A DNA stretch of 64,000 bases, taken from the NCBI GenBank assembly GCA_964526295.1, contig CAZGKW010000018.1:23764-87763 (forward strand), written 5' to 3'. The translations under genes were made by a program, and so were the position numbers. This document shows positions 1 through 10,722 of the stretch, piece after piece; within the stretch, counting starts at the first letter, position 1; each line of letters begins with the position of its first letter. The stretch comes from CAZGKW01 sp964526295. GTDB taxonomy: Bacteria > Planctomycetota > Phycisphaerae > FEN-1346. The notes beneath the pieces are model-generated. The model saw only the letters and a program-made list of their open reading frames with translations. It was not told where the DNA came from and searched no databases.

Positions 1-361
1 AGGTCGAGAGCATCATCGCCGCCACGACCTGGAGCGCCACGAACTGGAACCAGACGATCGTAACGACCACCGTGCGGCCGACCTCGGGCATCCGGGCCTG
101 CCGATACGCCGGGGAGCCCGACTGGGCCAGCACGCCGCCCCACCACGCCAGCGCCGCAAAGACCGTCAGCAGAAGAAGGTACGACCCCCGGAGCACGTAA
201 TTCCGCCGCCGGCGGCTCGAAACGCGAAGCTCCTTGTCGAGGATGGGCCCGAAGACGCGAAGCGCCAGAGCCGGCACGCCCAGGGCCGCGCCCCGGAGCC
301 ACGACGCACCGAGACGGGGCCCGGTGGAACCGTTCGCCGGGCGTTTGGCATCCTCAGTCAT
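1..361 (-). CDS. ABC-2 type transporter permease, N-terminal part (runs off window)
   Basis: This reading frame starts at the ATG at 361-359 and stays open to the window edge, giving about 120 residues with no stop. The first 45 residues are cytoplasmic-looking and contain ILDKELRVSSRRRRNY, a 'DKELR..SRRRR' start typical of ABC-2 membrane subunits. A hydrophobic helix (YLLLLTVFAALAWWGGVL) follows, and a second begins near residue 100. It lies 9 bp downstream of the ATPase gene, so the two probably form one exporter or ABC-2 type membrane complex. The family call rests on this N-terminus and the neighbour only; the C-terminal part is outside the window. Confidence 0.75.
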   Translation of the reverse strand, partial: MTEDAKRPANGSTGPRLGASWLRGAALGVPALALRVFGPILDKELRVSSRRRRNYVLRGSYLLLLTVFAALAWWGGVLAQSGSPAYRQARMPEVGRTVVVTIVWFQFVALQVVAAMMLST

Positions 362-370
362 CGTTCACGC

Positions 371-1297
371 CTATTGCACGGCACCCTTGGTCAGCTCCAG
401 GAAGGCGTCGTCGAGCTGGACTTCCTCCGGCATCAGGGCGAGCAGCCGGAACCCGTTGCGGACGAGTGTCTCGGCGATCAGGCCGCCCCCGTCGGGCGCT
501 TCGGCCAGCGTCACGGCCAGGACCTCGCCGTTGCGGCGGACGGAGGCCACCTGGGGAAGCGCCACCAGCACGTCGGCCGCCTCGTCGACCCGGTCGGCCA
601 CGCGGACGCGGACCCGGACGTTGAGGCCGAGCTTCTCGTGGATCTGCTGGAGGGTGCCGCTGAACAGGAGCTGGCCCCGCTCGATGATGCCGAAGTGGTC
701 GCAGAGCTGGGCCAGCTCGCTCAGGATGTGGCTGGAGATCATGATGGTCTTGCCCATGCTCTTGAGCTCCTTGAGGAGCTCGCGGATCTCGATGCGTGCC
801 CGGGGGTCGAGGCCGCTGGCCGGCTCGTCCAGGATCAGGACCTTCGGATCGTGCACCAAGACCCGGGCGAGCTGGAGCCGCTGCTGCATGCCCCGCGACA
901 GGCTGTCGACCAGGGTCGACCGCTTGCTCGTCAGGTCCGTCAGCTCCAGCACCCCGTCGATGATGGCGGGCCGCTTGCGGCTGGGGATGCCGTACGCCGC
1001 CGCGAAGAACTCCAGGTACTCGAAGACCTTCAGGTCGTCGTAGACGCCCATGAAGTCGGGCATGAAGCCGATGCGGCGCCGCACCTCGCGGCCGTGGACG
1101 CGGACGTTCAGCCCGTCGATGTAGGCCGTGCCGCGGGTCGGCTCGATCAGTGTGGCAAGGATTCGCATGGTGGTGGTCTTGCCGGCGCCGTTGGGCCCGA
1201 TGAAGCCGTAGATGTCGCCCTCGTCGATCGCGAGGTCGAGGTTCACGACGGCCCCGAGGGTCCCGTAGTACTTGGTCAGCTTCTGGGTTCGGATCAT
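371..1297 (-). CDS. ABC transporter ATP-binding protein
   Basis: The product is a 308-residue cytoplasmic ABC ATPase. Residues 1-220 form the nucleotide-binding domain. Walker A is GPNGAGKTTT (near residue 34), the signature is LSRGMQQRL, and Walker B is VLILDEPASGLDP, with a switch histidine in SSHILSEL. The remaining 80 residues are the C-terminal extension usual in ABC-2 export ATPases (CcmA/NatA/DrrA type). It overlaps nothing but is 3 bp from the upstream gene and 9 bp from the permease gene, so it is surely co-transcribed with them. The ABC-2 permease next door is its likely partner. The substrate is unknown. Confidence 0.95.
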   Translation of the reverse strand: MIRTQKLTKYYGTLGAVVNLDLAIDEGDIYGFIGPNGAGKTTTMRILATLIEPTRGTAYIDGLNVRVHGREVRRRIGFMPDFMGVYDDLKVFEYLEFFAAAYGIPSRKRPAIIDGVLELTDLTSKRSTLVDSLSRGMQQRLQLARVLVHDPKVLILDEPASGLDPRARIEIRELLKELKSMGKTIMISSHILSELAQLCDHFGIIERGQLLFSGTLQQIHEKLGLNVRVRVRVADRVDEAADVLVALPQVASVRRNGEVLAVTLAEAPDGGGLIAETLVRNGFRLLALMPEEVQLDDAFLELTKGAVQ

Positions 1298-1300
1298 GGA

Positions 1301-3484
1301 TCAGCCTCCTCCAACCGGCAGGACGACCAGCCGGACGATCCGCCGGTGGTCGATGACCTGGTCCTTTCGGGGACGTCTCTCGCGGAACGGTTTGCGTCGG
1401 TCCCGCGGGTCGGCCAGACGGAACGGGAGCGGGGCGTCGTCGTACTCGGCACAGACCACTGCCGCCCCCTCCTTCAGGCACGCCTCGATGGCGTCGGTCC
1501 GCTTCAGGATGCCGGTGGCGTGGAACGCCCTCCCGGGCTCGAAGCGGTACGTCTGGTGTCCGCCGAACGGGTGGTACTGCTCGACCTGCGGGGGCTGGGT
1601 CCACGGCCGGCCGGCGGTCATGCGGCCTTCGACCCGCCGGCCCTCCCCGGGGGGGACCTCCTCGAACCGGACGAAGCGGCCCCGGTCGAACAGGATGTAG
1701 CCGCGCGAGATCGCCGCCTCGCCCAGGTTGTGCACCGTGGCCGTGACGTACTGCTCGCGGCGACCATCGCGGGGGGTCACCTCGACCTCGGCGGCCACGG
1801 GCACCGGCCCGGCGGGCGACTCGCTCAGGAGGCACTGCATCGACCAGATGCTGACCGGCAGGTAGACCGGCAGGCTCCCCCCGTCGCCCTGGGCGCAGGT
1901 GATCTGGCGATGGCCCCGCTGCTGGCCCGGGTCCTCCCACCGGCTCGCCACCGGCGCCACCGGCGACCACCAACTGTGCGGGTCGATGCCCATCAGCGGA
2001 TAGTCGTCGCTGTCGGAGGCGTAGATGCCGCTGTACCGGCACACCCAGCCGTCGCGCCGGCCCGAGACGGCATCGTGGACCGTCACGACGCGGAGCTGCG
2101 TCGGCCCGTGACGTACCCAATGGACCCCGACCAGGGCCGCCGCCGAGAACAGCCCGATGTAGCACGAGAACGTGAGCCACGTCAGCGGCAGCCGCTTGTA
2201 CTTCTTCAGGACGAAGTAATCCAGCGGCCCGATGACCACGGCCAAGGCCACCAGCAGGCCGATGACGTACCAGATGCTGATGGCCTCCAGCTCCGGGATG
2301 TCGAGCAGGTGGTTGAGGACGGCGTTGGTGCCGGCCGTGCCGCGGTCCCGCGTGAAACCCCAGGACGGGCCGGAGTCGCCGCCGCCGCCGCCCCGCTCGA
2401 TCCGCCGGGCGCCGATCAGCAGCTTCTGCATGTGCTCGACCCAGAAGGGGGCCACGTTGCGGCCCTGGTTCGGGCCCAGCGGCGACGGGTCGAACGCCAG
2501 GACGCCGGCCCGGCCGAAGCCCACCGGACCGTAGGCGTAGAGGTCCTGGCCTGTGCCGTGGGTCTCGCCTACCCAGCCGAACGCGCTGTCCGGGACGGTC
2601 AGCGACCAGGCCGTCACGTCCGGGTCGGCGGCGGTGCCACACCCCCATCGCCGCAGCAGCCCCCGGTCGAGCGACCGCTGTCGGGCCGCGCCGATGCGGA
2701 TCGGAAGCAGCTCGGCCAGGGGGTGGCTCGGCGGCAGCGGACGCGACCCCAGCACCATCAGCAGCCGGCCCCCGCCGGTGACCCAGTCGGCGATGGCCTG
2801 GCTCTGGCGGGGCAGCAGGGCCGTCCAGTCGGCATCGTAGAGCACGAGCAGGTCGACGCCGTCGTAGGCCGTCCAGTCGGCCGGCAGCCGCCGCTGGATC
2901 CGCTGGCGGAAGTACACCGTGCCGTTTTCGCGCCCGTCGGGCTGCGGGCCGGAGGAGCTGAAGTACACGTCGTGGTGCGACATGGCCGGGCCGCTGCTGT
3001 ACGTCCCCTCGGCCAGGTGCCGCAGGCCGAACTGGATCCGCCCCGACGCCACGATCAGCAAGTCGGCCGGCTGGACGGAGACGAGCGGCTGCCTCATGCT
3101 CGTCATGTCCCACAGCTCGTACCGGCGGTCCCACCGCCTCCGGCCGCGGGCGTCCTCGATCCGGAGCGAGCACTCCGAGACGCCGAACGGCAGCTTTGTC
3201 ACCAGGGGGGCCTCGTAGGGAACATCCGGCGTCAGGACGAACTCATGGTGGACGGTCATCCGGGTCAGCTCATCCGACCGGCCCGAGAGGACCAGCCGCC
3301 CCTTGAACGGTTCCTTCAGTTGGTGGGCGATGCGGACCTCGACGGGCGTCCAGCGGTGGGGGCGGTAGCAGCCCTGCCAACCGAACTCGGCGTCGACGTT
3401 GAACTTCGCCTCGGCCGCCCACGCGGGTGCGGGCCCGGCCGTCGCGGCCGCAGCCGCCACCAGAAAGAGGAGCAGGCATCTCAT
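1301..3484 (-). CDS. Exported membrane protein with class I glutamine-amidotransferase-like fold (planctomycete family)
   Basis: The product is about 727 residues. I chose the ATG at 3484 because it starts a clear signal peptide (MRCLLLFLVAAAAATAG) and lies 16 bp after the BatA-like gene; the longer open frame upstream is only the shadow of that gene. A central segment, LLVLYDADWTALLPRQSQ followed by WVTGGGRLLMVLGS, looks like the nucleophile-less amidotransferase-like fold that often accompanies VWA/BatA proteins. Two membrane helices lie near residues 400-420 and 433-458. The remaining 260 residues are predicted outside the cytoplasm. I do not know a biochemical function. Its place between BatA-like and ABC-2 genes suggests a role in the same envelope system. 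Confidence 0.8.
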   Translation of the reverse strand: MRCLLLFLVAAAAATAGPAPAWAAEAKFNVDAEFGWQGCYRPHRWTPVEVRIAHQLKEPFKGRLVLSGRSDELTRMTVHHEFVLTPDVPYEAPLVTKLPFGVSECSLRIEDARGRRRWDRRYELWDMTSMRQPLVSVQPADLLIVASGRIQFGLRHLAEGTYSSGPAMSHHDVYFSSSGPQPDGRENGTVYFRQRIQRRLPADWTAYDGVDLLVLYDADWTALLPRQSQAIADWVTGGGRLLMVLGSRPLPPSHPLAELLPIRIGAARQRSLDRGLLRRWGCGTAADPDVTAWSLTVPDSAFGWVGETHGTGQDLYAYGPVGFGRAGVLAFDPSPLGPNQGRNVAPFWVEHMQKLLIGARRIERGGGGGDSGPSWGFTRDRGTAGTNAVLNHLLDIPELEAISIWYVIGLLVALAVVIGPLDYFVLKKYKRLPLTWLTFSCYIGLFSAAALVGVHWVRHGPTQLRVVTVHDAVSGRRDGWVCRYSGIYASDSDDYPLMGIDPHSWWSPVAPVASRWEDPGQQRGHRQITCAQGDGGSLPVYLPVSIWSMQCLLSESPAGPVPVAAEVEVTPRDGRREQYVTATVHNLGEAAISRGYILFDRGRFVRFEEVPPGEGRRVEGRMTAGRPWTQPPQVEQYHPFGGHQTYRFEPGRAFHATGILKRTDAIEACLKEGAAVVCAEYDDAPLPFRLADPRDRRKPFRERRPRKDQVIDHRRIVRLVVLPVGGG

Positions 3485-3500
3485 GTCAGGCCCCCTGGGG

Positions 3501-5504
3501 TTACAGCCTCGCCTTCCGGTTATAGACATACCATTCCAAGCACACCAGCCCGAGGCACAGAGCGACCAGCAGGGGCCAGGCCTCCCGGTTCGCCGGGGCC
3601 GGCTTCGTCTTGGCCGCCTCCACCACCTCGCCGGTAGTCGCCAGGGCGTCGGCGGGCTCGACGGCGCTCTCGGCTTCGTCGAACAGGTTGACGGCGAAGA
3701 GCTTCTCCGGCCCGCCCTCGACGGCCAGCCGGTAGACGCCGGCCCGGTCGGTGCCGGCATACCGGACGATGCCCGACGCCGAGGCGGCGGCGACGGCCAC
3801 GGTCTCCGCCTCGCCGACACCGCCCGGCCGAAGTCCGGGCCCCGCCAGGCGCTCGACGATCGCCTCGTTGGGCCCCGGGGCGGCCCGCACCTCGAGCGGA
3901 TCGCCCACCCCGAGGGCCCGCCGACCCGCATCGCCCGCCTCGCTCGAGACGAACGACGCCGCATTGTAGCAAAACATAACGAATCCCGCATCGAACGGCC
4001 AGTTCGTCTGCTGGACGTCGAACCCGGCCAGGAGAAAGGTCCCCCCGTGCCGCCGCACCTGGGCCAGGGCCGGCGTGTCCTCGAACTCCGCCAGGACGGT
4101 GGCGTCGCGTGGCAGCTCGAGGCGGCGGCACTCGACCGCGAACAGGTTCTCCAGGTTCACGAAGTTCAGTACGGGGTGCTTCTCCTGCCAGTCGACGACC
4201 GACTGGTTCTCGAGCCGCCCCCCCGCCTCGGCCCCGCTCGCCGGCGGAGGGTGGCCGAACACCAGGTAGCTCCCCCGGGCCAGCTTGGCCGGGGCGTGAC
4301 GGTCGAGCACCACCAGGCCGTACGGCGACTCGGCCTCGGCCGCCACGGACGGCAGGGCGTCGAACTGTGCCGGCGTCATCACGTCGAGCCGCGCCAGCGG
4401 ACACGCCGCCAGCGCCGCCCGCAGCGGCTCGTTGCCCTCGGTCACCAGGGCCACCGTCAGCCGGCGGGGCGGCTCCAGGACGGCCCACGCCGCATCGTCG
4501 GAGGCCAGGGCGTCCTCGCCCGTCGCCCGGACCTCCAGCACCCCCGCACCGGGGTGCGTCAGCATGAACGAGACGGCCGCGTGGCCCGGCTCGGGCGGCT
4601 CGCCCGGCCGGCCGGGCGTCCTCGGCGGCACCGTCACCGGCCGGACGCTCCGCACGTCGTCGTCGATGCTGAGCTGGACCGACCGCGTCGCGGGCCCGTC
4701 GCCGAAGTTCGCCAGGTTCGCGAAGACGTGCAGCCTCTCGGGCCCCTCGTACGACCAGCGGGCCTGCATCGTGACGATGGCGACGTTGTCGGCCCCCGTG
4801 CCGATCTGGTGATACACCAGCTCGCCCGGCGCAAGGGCCAACCGGTCGAGGTCGGCGATCCGGCCGTCGCTGAACAGGACCAGCCGCGACGCCTCCACGG
4901 CCGACTGGCCCTTGGCGTCCGGGTCGACGGGCGTGGCGTAGGCCCGAGCGACCGTCAGGGCTTCGGCCAGGTGCGACCGGCCGTCGGTCGGCTCGATCGC
5001 ATCGATCGCCCCCTTCAGCCGTTCCTTGTCCGAGGTGTACTTCGAGAGCACCTTGGCCCGATCGGCGAAGGCAATGACCATGGCCTCGTCGGTCGTCTCG
5101 GCGAGGACCCAGGAGCGGCGGCTCTTCAGGGAGTCCACGAGCGTCTTGGCGAGCCGCTTCGCCTCGGCCAGGCGGGTCGGCTCGGCGTCCGTGGCGTTCA
5201 TGCTGGCCGAGCGGTCGATGAGGATGACGTAGCGGGCCCCGCGGCCGCCGAGATGCTCCAGCACCGGCCGCGCCAGCGCCGCCGCCACCGCCACCAGCGC
5301 CAGAAGCTGCAAGAGGTACAACAGGTTCCACCGCATCCGCTGGAAGGGGGCGTTGACCTGGAGGTCCTGAACGGCCCGCTTCCACAGGAAGGTGCTCGAG
5401 ACGAGGACCTCCTGGCGCTTGAGCTTCAGGAAGTAGAGGGCCGTCAGGGCAGCCACCGCCGCCGCCCCGGCCGCCAGTCCCAGCCATGGCGAAAGCCAAC
5501 CCAT
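3501..5504 (-). CDS. BatA-type VWA-domain membrane protein
   Basis: The product is about 667 residues. The N-terminus matches the BatA N-terminal domain: a first helix, then YFLKLKRQEVLVSSTFLW, then a second helix ending in ALARP. A von Willebrand A domain follows from about residue 90, with the metal-site motif DRSAS (LIDRSASM). A C-terminal helix (WPLLVALCLGLVCLEWYVY) anchors the tail. I prefer the ATG at 5504 because AGGTGGGG lies 8 bases upstream; the GTG at 5513 would sit inside that site. In MoxR/DUF58/Bat operons such proteins act as periplasmic scaffolds, perhaps for metal or chaperone functions. The partner here is inferred to be the adjacent DUF58 and MoxR proteins. Confidence 0.9.
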   Translation of the reverse strand: MGWLSPWLGLAAGAAAVAALTALYFLKLKRQEVLVSSTFLWKRAVQDLQVNAPFQRMRWNLLYLLQLLALVAVAAALARPVLEHLGGRGARYVILIDRSASMNATDAEPTRLAEAKRLAKTLVDSLKSRRSWVLAETTDEAMVIAFADRAKVLSKYTSDKERLKGAIDAIEPTDGRSHLAEALTVARAYATPVDPDAKGQSAVEASRLVLFSDGRIADLDRLALAPGELVYHQIGTGADNVAIVTMQARWSYEGPERLHVFANLANFGDGPATRSVQLSIDDDVRSVRPVTVPPRTPGRPGEPPEPGHAAVSFMLTHPGAGVLEVRATGEDALASDDAAWAVLEPPRRLTVALVTEGNEPLRAALAACPLARLDVMTPAQFDALPSVAAEAESPYGLVVLDRHAPAKLARGSYLVFGHPPPASGAEAGGRLENQSVVDWQEKHPVLNFVNLENLFAVECRRLELPRDATVLAEFEDTPALAQVRRHGGTFLLAGFDVQQTNWPFDAGFVMFCYNAASFVSSEAGDAGRRALGVGDPLEVRAAPGPNEAIVERLAGPGLRPGGVGEAETVAVAAASASGIVRYAGTDRAGVYRLAVEGGPEKLFAVNLFDEAESAVEPADALATTGEVVEAAKTKPAPANREAWPLLVALCLGLVCLEWYVYNRKARL

Positions 5505-5551
5505 ACGTCGCACCCCACCTCAAATCGACGCGCCGCGCAAGGCGCGCGAGT

Positions 5552-6462
5552 TCATCCCAGCAGGCGCCGGCGGCGCAGGCTCTGGAGCACCAGCCGCTCC
5601 ACGGGCCGCCCGGTGTCCGTCAGCACGTACGTCGCGCCGCGCCGCGTGCAGAACGTCTTCAGCGTGTTGCAGTAGGCCCCCAGGTTCCGCCGGTAGAACT
5701 CCAGCAGGGCCCGGGTGACGGTGATCTCGGCCGTGTCGGCGTCCTCGACGTCGACCAGCTTCAGGTCGCCCTGGAGGTCGGGCTCGCGTTCCTGGGGGCT
5801 GAGGACCTGGATGACGAACAGGTCGTACCGGTCGCTGACCAAGCGCTTCAGACCGGTCTGGAACCCCTCCTTGAAGAAGAAGTCCGACAGGACGACCGTG
5901 ACGCCCGAGCCGATCCGTCCGCCGACCCACTGTCGGCAGGCCCGGTCGAACCGGCTCGGCCCCTCGGCCCCGGCCGACAGGAGGAACTCGGCCATCGGCT
6001 GGAGATAGCGCCGGCCCCGCAGGTTCGTCATCCGCCCGGTCAAGCCGTCGGCGAACGTCGCCAGGCTCACCCGGTTGTTGTTGACGAGGCCGACGTAGGC
6101 CAGCGCCGCCGCGAGCCGCTTCAGGTATCGCCCCTTCGGAGGGTCGCCCGCGGCGACGGAGCCGCTCACGTCAACCAACAGGTGGAGGCTCAGGTCCTGC
6201 TCCTCCAAAAAGAGCTTCAGGAAGAGCTGGTCGAGCCGTCCGTAGATGTTCCAGTCGAGGAACCGGACGTCGTCGCCGACGACGTAGGGCCGGTGGTCGG
6301 CGAATTCGACGCTCTGGCCGCGGCGCTTGCTCCGCCGCTCGCCCTTGAGCTTGCCCTGGAGGACCTTGCGGCTGAGGACGTCCAGGGCGTCGAGCCGGGC
6401 CATGAACCGGGGGTCCAGAAGGTCCGTCAGGCGCGGGGCCCGAGATGTCGCCGCTTCAGTCA

Positions 6463-6463
<1 letters not shown>
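5552..6463 (-). CDS. DUF58 domain protein
   Basis: The product is about 303 residues. It contains the DUF58 hallmark GDDVRFLDWNIYGR and, about 30 residues on, LLVDVSGSV, a degenerate VWA metal site (DVSGS). The protein is soluble, with no signal peptide. Its ATG shares one base with the TGA of the moxR-like gene (TGATG at 6465-6461), so it is probably translated by coupling. Families of this type work with MoxR ATPases and with VWA membrane proteins, and both are adjacent. A much longer open frame extends upstream through moxR, but its upstream residues are compositional shadow. Confidence 0.93.
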
Positions 6464-7485
<1,022 letters not shown>

Positions 7486-7536
7486 GAGTGTCGATCCTTT
7501 CCTTGCCGCGCCCACCCCGGTGGGCGGCGATACAGG

Positions 7537-10398
7537 CTACCCCTGGTCCTCGCCTCTCTTGCGGGCGCGGCGCCTGGCCTTCAGGAGCCGGTCCAGATGG
7601 CTCGCGCCGGTCGACGGTTCGGGCCCGGCCACTTCCTCTTTCTCCTCGGGCGCGGGCGGAGCAGTCGGCCTCGGACGCTCGGGCCGCTCTTTCTCGTCGG
7701 GCATCTCGGCCCCGGCGCCGGCGGGGGCCTCGAATCGGCGGGCGGCCTCGCGCGCGGCCTCGCGGGCGGCCCCCTTCCCTTCCATCTGCCGCCTGAGCCT
7801 CTGCGTCCGACGCTGGAGACGGGCGATGTGGGCCGCCTCCTCGCCGCGTCCACCGCGGCCGAACGTGCGAAGCCACGCGTCGGCCCGCCGCATCGCCGCC
7901 CCGACGTCCACCGCCAGCCGCCGCGACCCCACGTCGCATAGGAACAGCACCAGCCACACACCCATCAGCGCCTGGGCGAGCGGCAGCAGCGTCCGCGGAA
8001 ACACCAGCCCCTCCCGCGCGAACAGATTGACCTCGTCCGGCGGCCCCGTGAGGACCCGGCCGCCCGTCTCGCGGGCCACCTCGTCCAGCAGGCCCGCGTT
8101 GTCCGTCAGGTCGCGGAACTCCGGCGCGTAGGGGACGTTGACGATAGTCTGGACCATGCCCCCCCCGCCCCCCGCCTTCTGGTACCGCAGGTTCACCAGG
8201 TAGCTGCCGGCCTCGCCGGCCCGGAACCGGGCCCGGTACTGTCCCGGCCCCACCTGCACCAGGCCCAGCTCCTGGGCCGTCATGCCGGGCGTTACGACCC
8301 GGCCCGTGAGGCCCGTATACTGGATGAAGTTCCCCTCGCTGTCGAGGGCCTCGGCGGTGACCGTGACGTCGCGTCCCTGGACGTCGGCGAAGACGACGCA
8401 CTCGGCGGCCTGCCGGCTCTTGGCGGCCCAGCGGACGGTCTGCTCCCAGAACCGGGTGAACCCGCCCCAGGCGATCCACTGGGCCGCCCACCGCGGGTCG
8501 GCCGAGCTGGTGAACGCCACGCATCGCCCCACCCCGACCTGCCACGCCGCCAGCACGGGGTCGTCCTCCGGGCCTGTGATGAGCATCTCGGCCGCCCCGC
8601 CCTTCGGGCCCGTCAGGACGTAGCCGCTGAGCTGCGGCACGCCTCGCATGCCGCGGACCAGCTCCGAGAGGCCGCCCACGACCTTCGGCAGAAAGTCCTC
8701 TTCGTTGATGAGGGCCCGCTTGACCGTCTGGGCCTCCTTGATGAAGATCTGGGGCAGCGTCTTGGGGTCCTTGACGTTGTAGAACCGGCCCCCGGTGACC
8801 TGGGCGATCCGTTGGAGGCTGGCGACGTCGGCCGGCGAGTGCGGGAACACCGCCACCCCCGTCACCGTGATCCCCGCCATCTGGTACAGGTTCATGAGCT
8901 GCCCCGACGGCATGGCCGGGTCGCCGTCGGAAATCATGATGACGTGTTTCTGGGCGGCGCCGGAGTTGACCAATGCGTCGTACGCCTCCTGCATGGGACC
9001 GCCGAAGTCGGGCATGTCGCCCATCTGCATGTTCTGGATGGCGGAGCGGAGCTTCCGCTTGTCGCCGACCGGCCCCAGCGGATAGTCCCAGAGCTGGTCG
9101 GTGTCCCAGCCATAGCTGATGACGCCGGCCTCGTCGAGGCGGCTGAGGGTCCCGATGGCGGCCAGCGCCACCTGCTTGCCCCAATAGTTGCCCATGGGCA
9201 TCTCGCAGGAGTGCATCATCAGCACCAGGGCCCCCTTGGGCATCTGCTTCTTGTGTGGCGGGTCGACGTCGACCGGCAGCACCTCCGCCACGGACGAGCC
9301 GATCCACCCCCCGGCCCCGTAGGCCTGAGGGCCGCCGACCATGACCAGCCCGCCGCCCAGCTCCCGCACGAAGTGGCAGATCAGCTCCTGCTGGGCCTCG
9401 TTGAACGCCGACGCCGAGGTGTTCACCAGGACGACGGCGTCGGTGTCGAGCAGTTCGGGCAGCGACTGGGGGAAGGCGTCGGCCCGGGCGTACTCCAGGT
9501 CGATGCCGCTCTCGCGCAGCGCCGCCACCAGCGCCGCGCTCGATTCCCCGTCCTGGTCGACCACCAGGATATGCCCGGGCCCGGCGACGTACGTCATGCT
9601 GGTGGCCTTGTTGTTCTGGGCGAGGGTGTCGTCGGTGGGGCCGTCGGGGACGAACGCCGCCTCGAACTCGTGGAGGCCCCGCGTGCCGACCGGCAGCGAG
9701 ATCGTCTTGACGTTCGTGCCGGGCTTCAACTCGACCTCGGCCCCCACGCCGTCGCTCGTCGGATCGAGGTCGACGGGCTGCCCGCCGAGCGAAAGGAGCA
9801 GCTTGCCCCGGGCGACGGACGTACTGCCCAGGACGAATCGGAGCGAGACGGTCTGGCCGCTCCCGGCCGTCGAGGGCGCCGCGAGCCGCCTCAGGAACAC
9901 CTCCCGCTCGTGCTGATACGTCAGCGGCAGGACGTCGATGGGGATGCCGTTGGCGGCGGCGATGCGGGACGCCTCCCGCAGGTCCCCCGTCGTCTCGTTC
10001 CCGTCCGAGACCAGGAGGAACCGGACGGCCGACTCAGGCGGGACGATCGCCATGCCGAGCTGGACCCCCGCCGCGAGGTCCGTCTGCTCGCCCCGCAGGC
10101 CCATCTCCCGCTCGCGGACCTCCATGCGGCCGGAGTCGAGCTGCTCGATCACGGCCCGCTCGCCGACGTTGATTACGCTGAGGCGATCGGTGGTTTCGCG
10201 CTCGGCCAGGGCCTCCAGGAGGTACGCCCGGGCCTGCTCCTGGAGCGGCCCCGGCACCGACAGGCTCCGGTCGAAGATCGTGACCAGCGAGACGCGGTCG
10301 TGCCGACGCGCGAGAAGCGGGTCCGCCAGCAGCACCGCCAGCAGGACGACGACCAGGGCCCGTACGACCGTCGCCAGGAGCCGGCGGCCCCGTCCCAC
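7537..10398 (-). CDS. Large VWA-domain membrane protein, C-terminal fragment after an in-frame TGA
   Basis: The open frame starts with a GTG at 10398 and gives about 953 residues. It opens with a helix (LLATVVRALVVVLLAVLLA) and then a VWA domain with metal motif DRSLS (IFDRSLSV). A second VWA-like half contains VIMISDGDPAMPS near residue 480. A late helix (LLPLAQALMGVWLVLFLC) precedes a charged, alanine/arginine-rich tail. The frame continues upstream without shift through a single TGA at 10416-10414 into the short frame 10414-10722. The join, FAHPWWLLAALVAVPMVVLS, stop, RNLAAVGRGRR, matches the usual unbroken N-terminus of this family, which reads like LSRRSLAGL. It is probably one gene broken by nonsense mutation, or rescued by restart at the GTG. 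Confidence 0.85.
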   Translation of the reverse strand: MGRGRRLLATVVRALVVVLLAVLLADPLLARRHDRVSLVTIFDRSLSVPGPLQEQARAYLLEALAERETTDRLSVINVGERAVIEQLDSGRMEVREREMGLRGEQTDLAAGVQLGMAIVPPESAVRFLLVSDGNETTGDLREASRIAAANGIPIDVLPLTYQHEREVFLRRLAAPSTAGSGQTVSLRFVLGSTSVARGKLLLSLGGQPVDLDPTSDGVGAEVELKPGTNVKTISLPVGTRGLHEFEAAFVPDGPTDDTLAQNNKATSMTYVAGPGHILVVDQDGESSAALVAALRESGIDLEYARADAFPQSLPELLDTDAVVLVNTSASAFNEAQQELICHFVRELGGGLVMVGGPQAYGAGGWIGSSVAEVLPVDVDPPHKKQMPKGALVLMMHSCEMPMGNYWGKQVALAAIGTLSRLDEAGVISYGWDTDQLWDYPLGPVGDKRKLRSAIQNMQMGDMPDFGGPMQEAYDALVNSGAAQKHVIMISDGDPAMPSGQLMNLYQMAGITVTGVAVFPHSPADVASLQRIAQVTGGRFYNVKDPKTLPQIFIKEAQTVKRALINEEDFLPKVVGGLSELVRGMRGVPQLSGYVLTGPKGGAAEMLITGPEDDPVLAAWQVGVGRCVAFTSSADPRWAAQWIAWGGFTRFWEQTVRWAAKSRQAAECVVFADVQGRDVTVTAEALDSEGNFIQYTGLTGRVVTPGMTAQELGLVQVGPGQYRARFRAGEAGSYLVNLRYQKAGGGGGMVQTIVNVPYAPEFRDLTDNAGLLDEVARETGGRVLTGPPDEVNLFAREGLVFPRTLLPLAQALMGVWLVLFLCDVGSRRLAVDVGAAMRRADAWLRTFGRGGRGEEAAHIARLQRRTQRLRRQMEGKGAAREAAREAARRFEAPAGAGAEMPDEKERPERPRPTAPPAPEEKEEVAGPEPSTGASHLDRLLKARRRARKRGEDQG

Positions 10399-10413
10399 CG
10401 CCGCCAGGTTCCG

Positions 10414-10722
10414 TCACGACAGGACGACCATCGGCACGGCCACCAGCGCCGCCAGAAGCCACCACGGGTGGGCGAACCGCAGCTCGAGCTGCCCCAGGTG
10501 CTCGATCCCCAGGTGCCGCCCTAACAGCCACAGGCCCACCCCGGCCGCGTAGAGTGCCGCGGCGCCGAGGCCGACGACCAGGCCGCCCACGAACGCCACG
10601 GCCAGGTTCGCCGGCCGCTTCCGCCGCGTCAGAAAGTAAATGCCGATCCATAGCCCCGCCGGCGCGGAGAAGGCCACCCCCAGCCAGAGGAGCAGCCGCA
10701 GGATGGGGATCGAATCGGTCAC
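10414..10722 (-). CDS. N-terminal fragment of the same VWA membrane protein, ended by TGA
   Basis: This 102-residue frame starts at the GTG at 10722, which overlaps the TGA of the upstream gene as GTGA, so translation is coupled. It encodes three hydrophobic helices and ends LRFAHPWWLLAALVAVP-MVVLS before TGA. The motif FAHPWWLLA is the characteristic start of VWA-containing planctomycete proteins, where it runs straight into the frame now beginning at 10398. Because the two frames are in phase and only five codons lie between the stop and the next start, I read this as one gene split by a CGA-to-TGA type change. A real small membrane protein cannot be excluded. Confidence 0.6.
   Translation of the reverse strand: MTDSIPILRLLLWLGVAFSAPAGLWIGIYFLTRRKRPANLAVAFVGGLVVGLGAAALYAAGVGLWLLGRHLGIEHLGQLELRFAHPWWLLAALVAVPMVVLS

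Noticed and set aside
374..3637. Plus-strand frame of 1,087 residues at the window start
   Set aside because: It is the antisense shadow of the ABC ATPase and the exported membrane protein. No domain is visible.
10414..10416. TGA read as selenocysteine or reassigned codon
   Set aside because: TGA ends many other genes here, including at tight ATGA and TGATG overlaps. The usual residue at the site in the family is arginine, and no SECIS-like hairpin is evident right after it.
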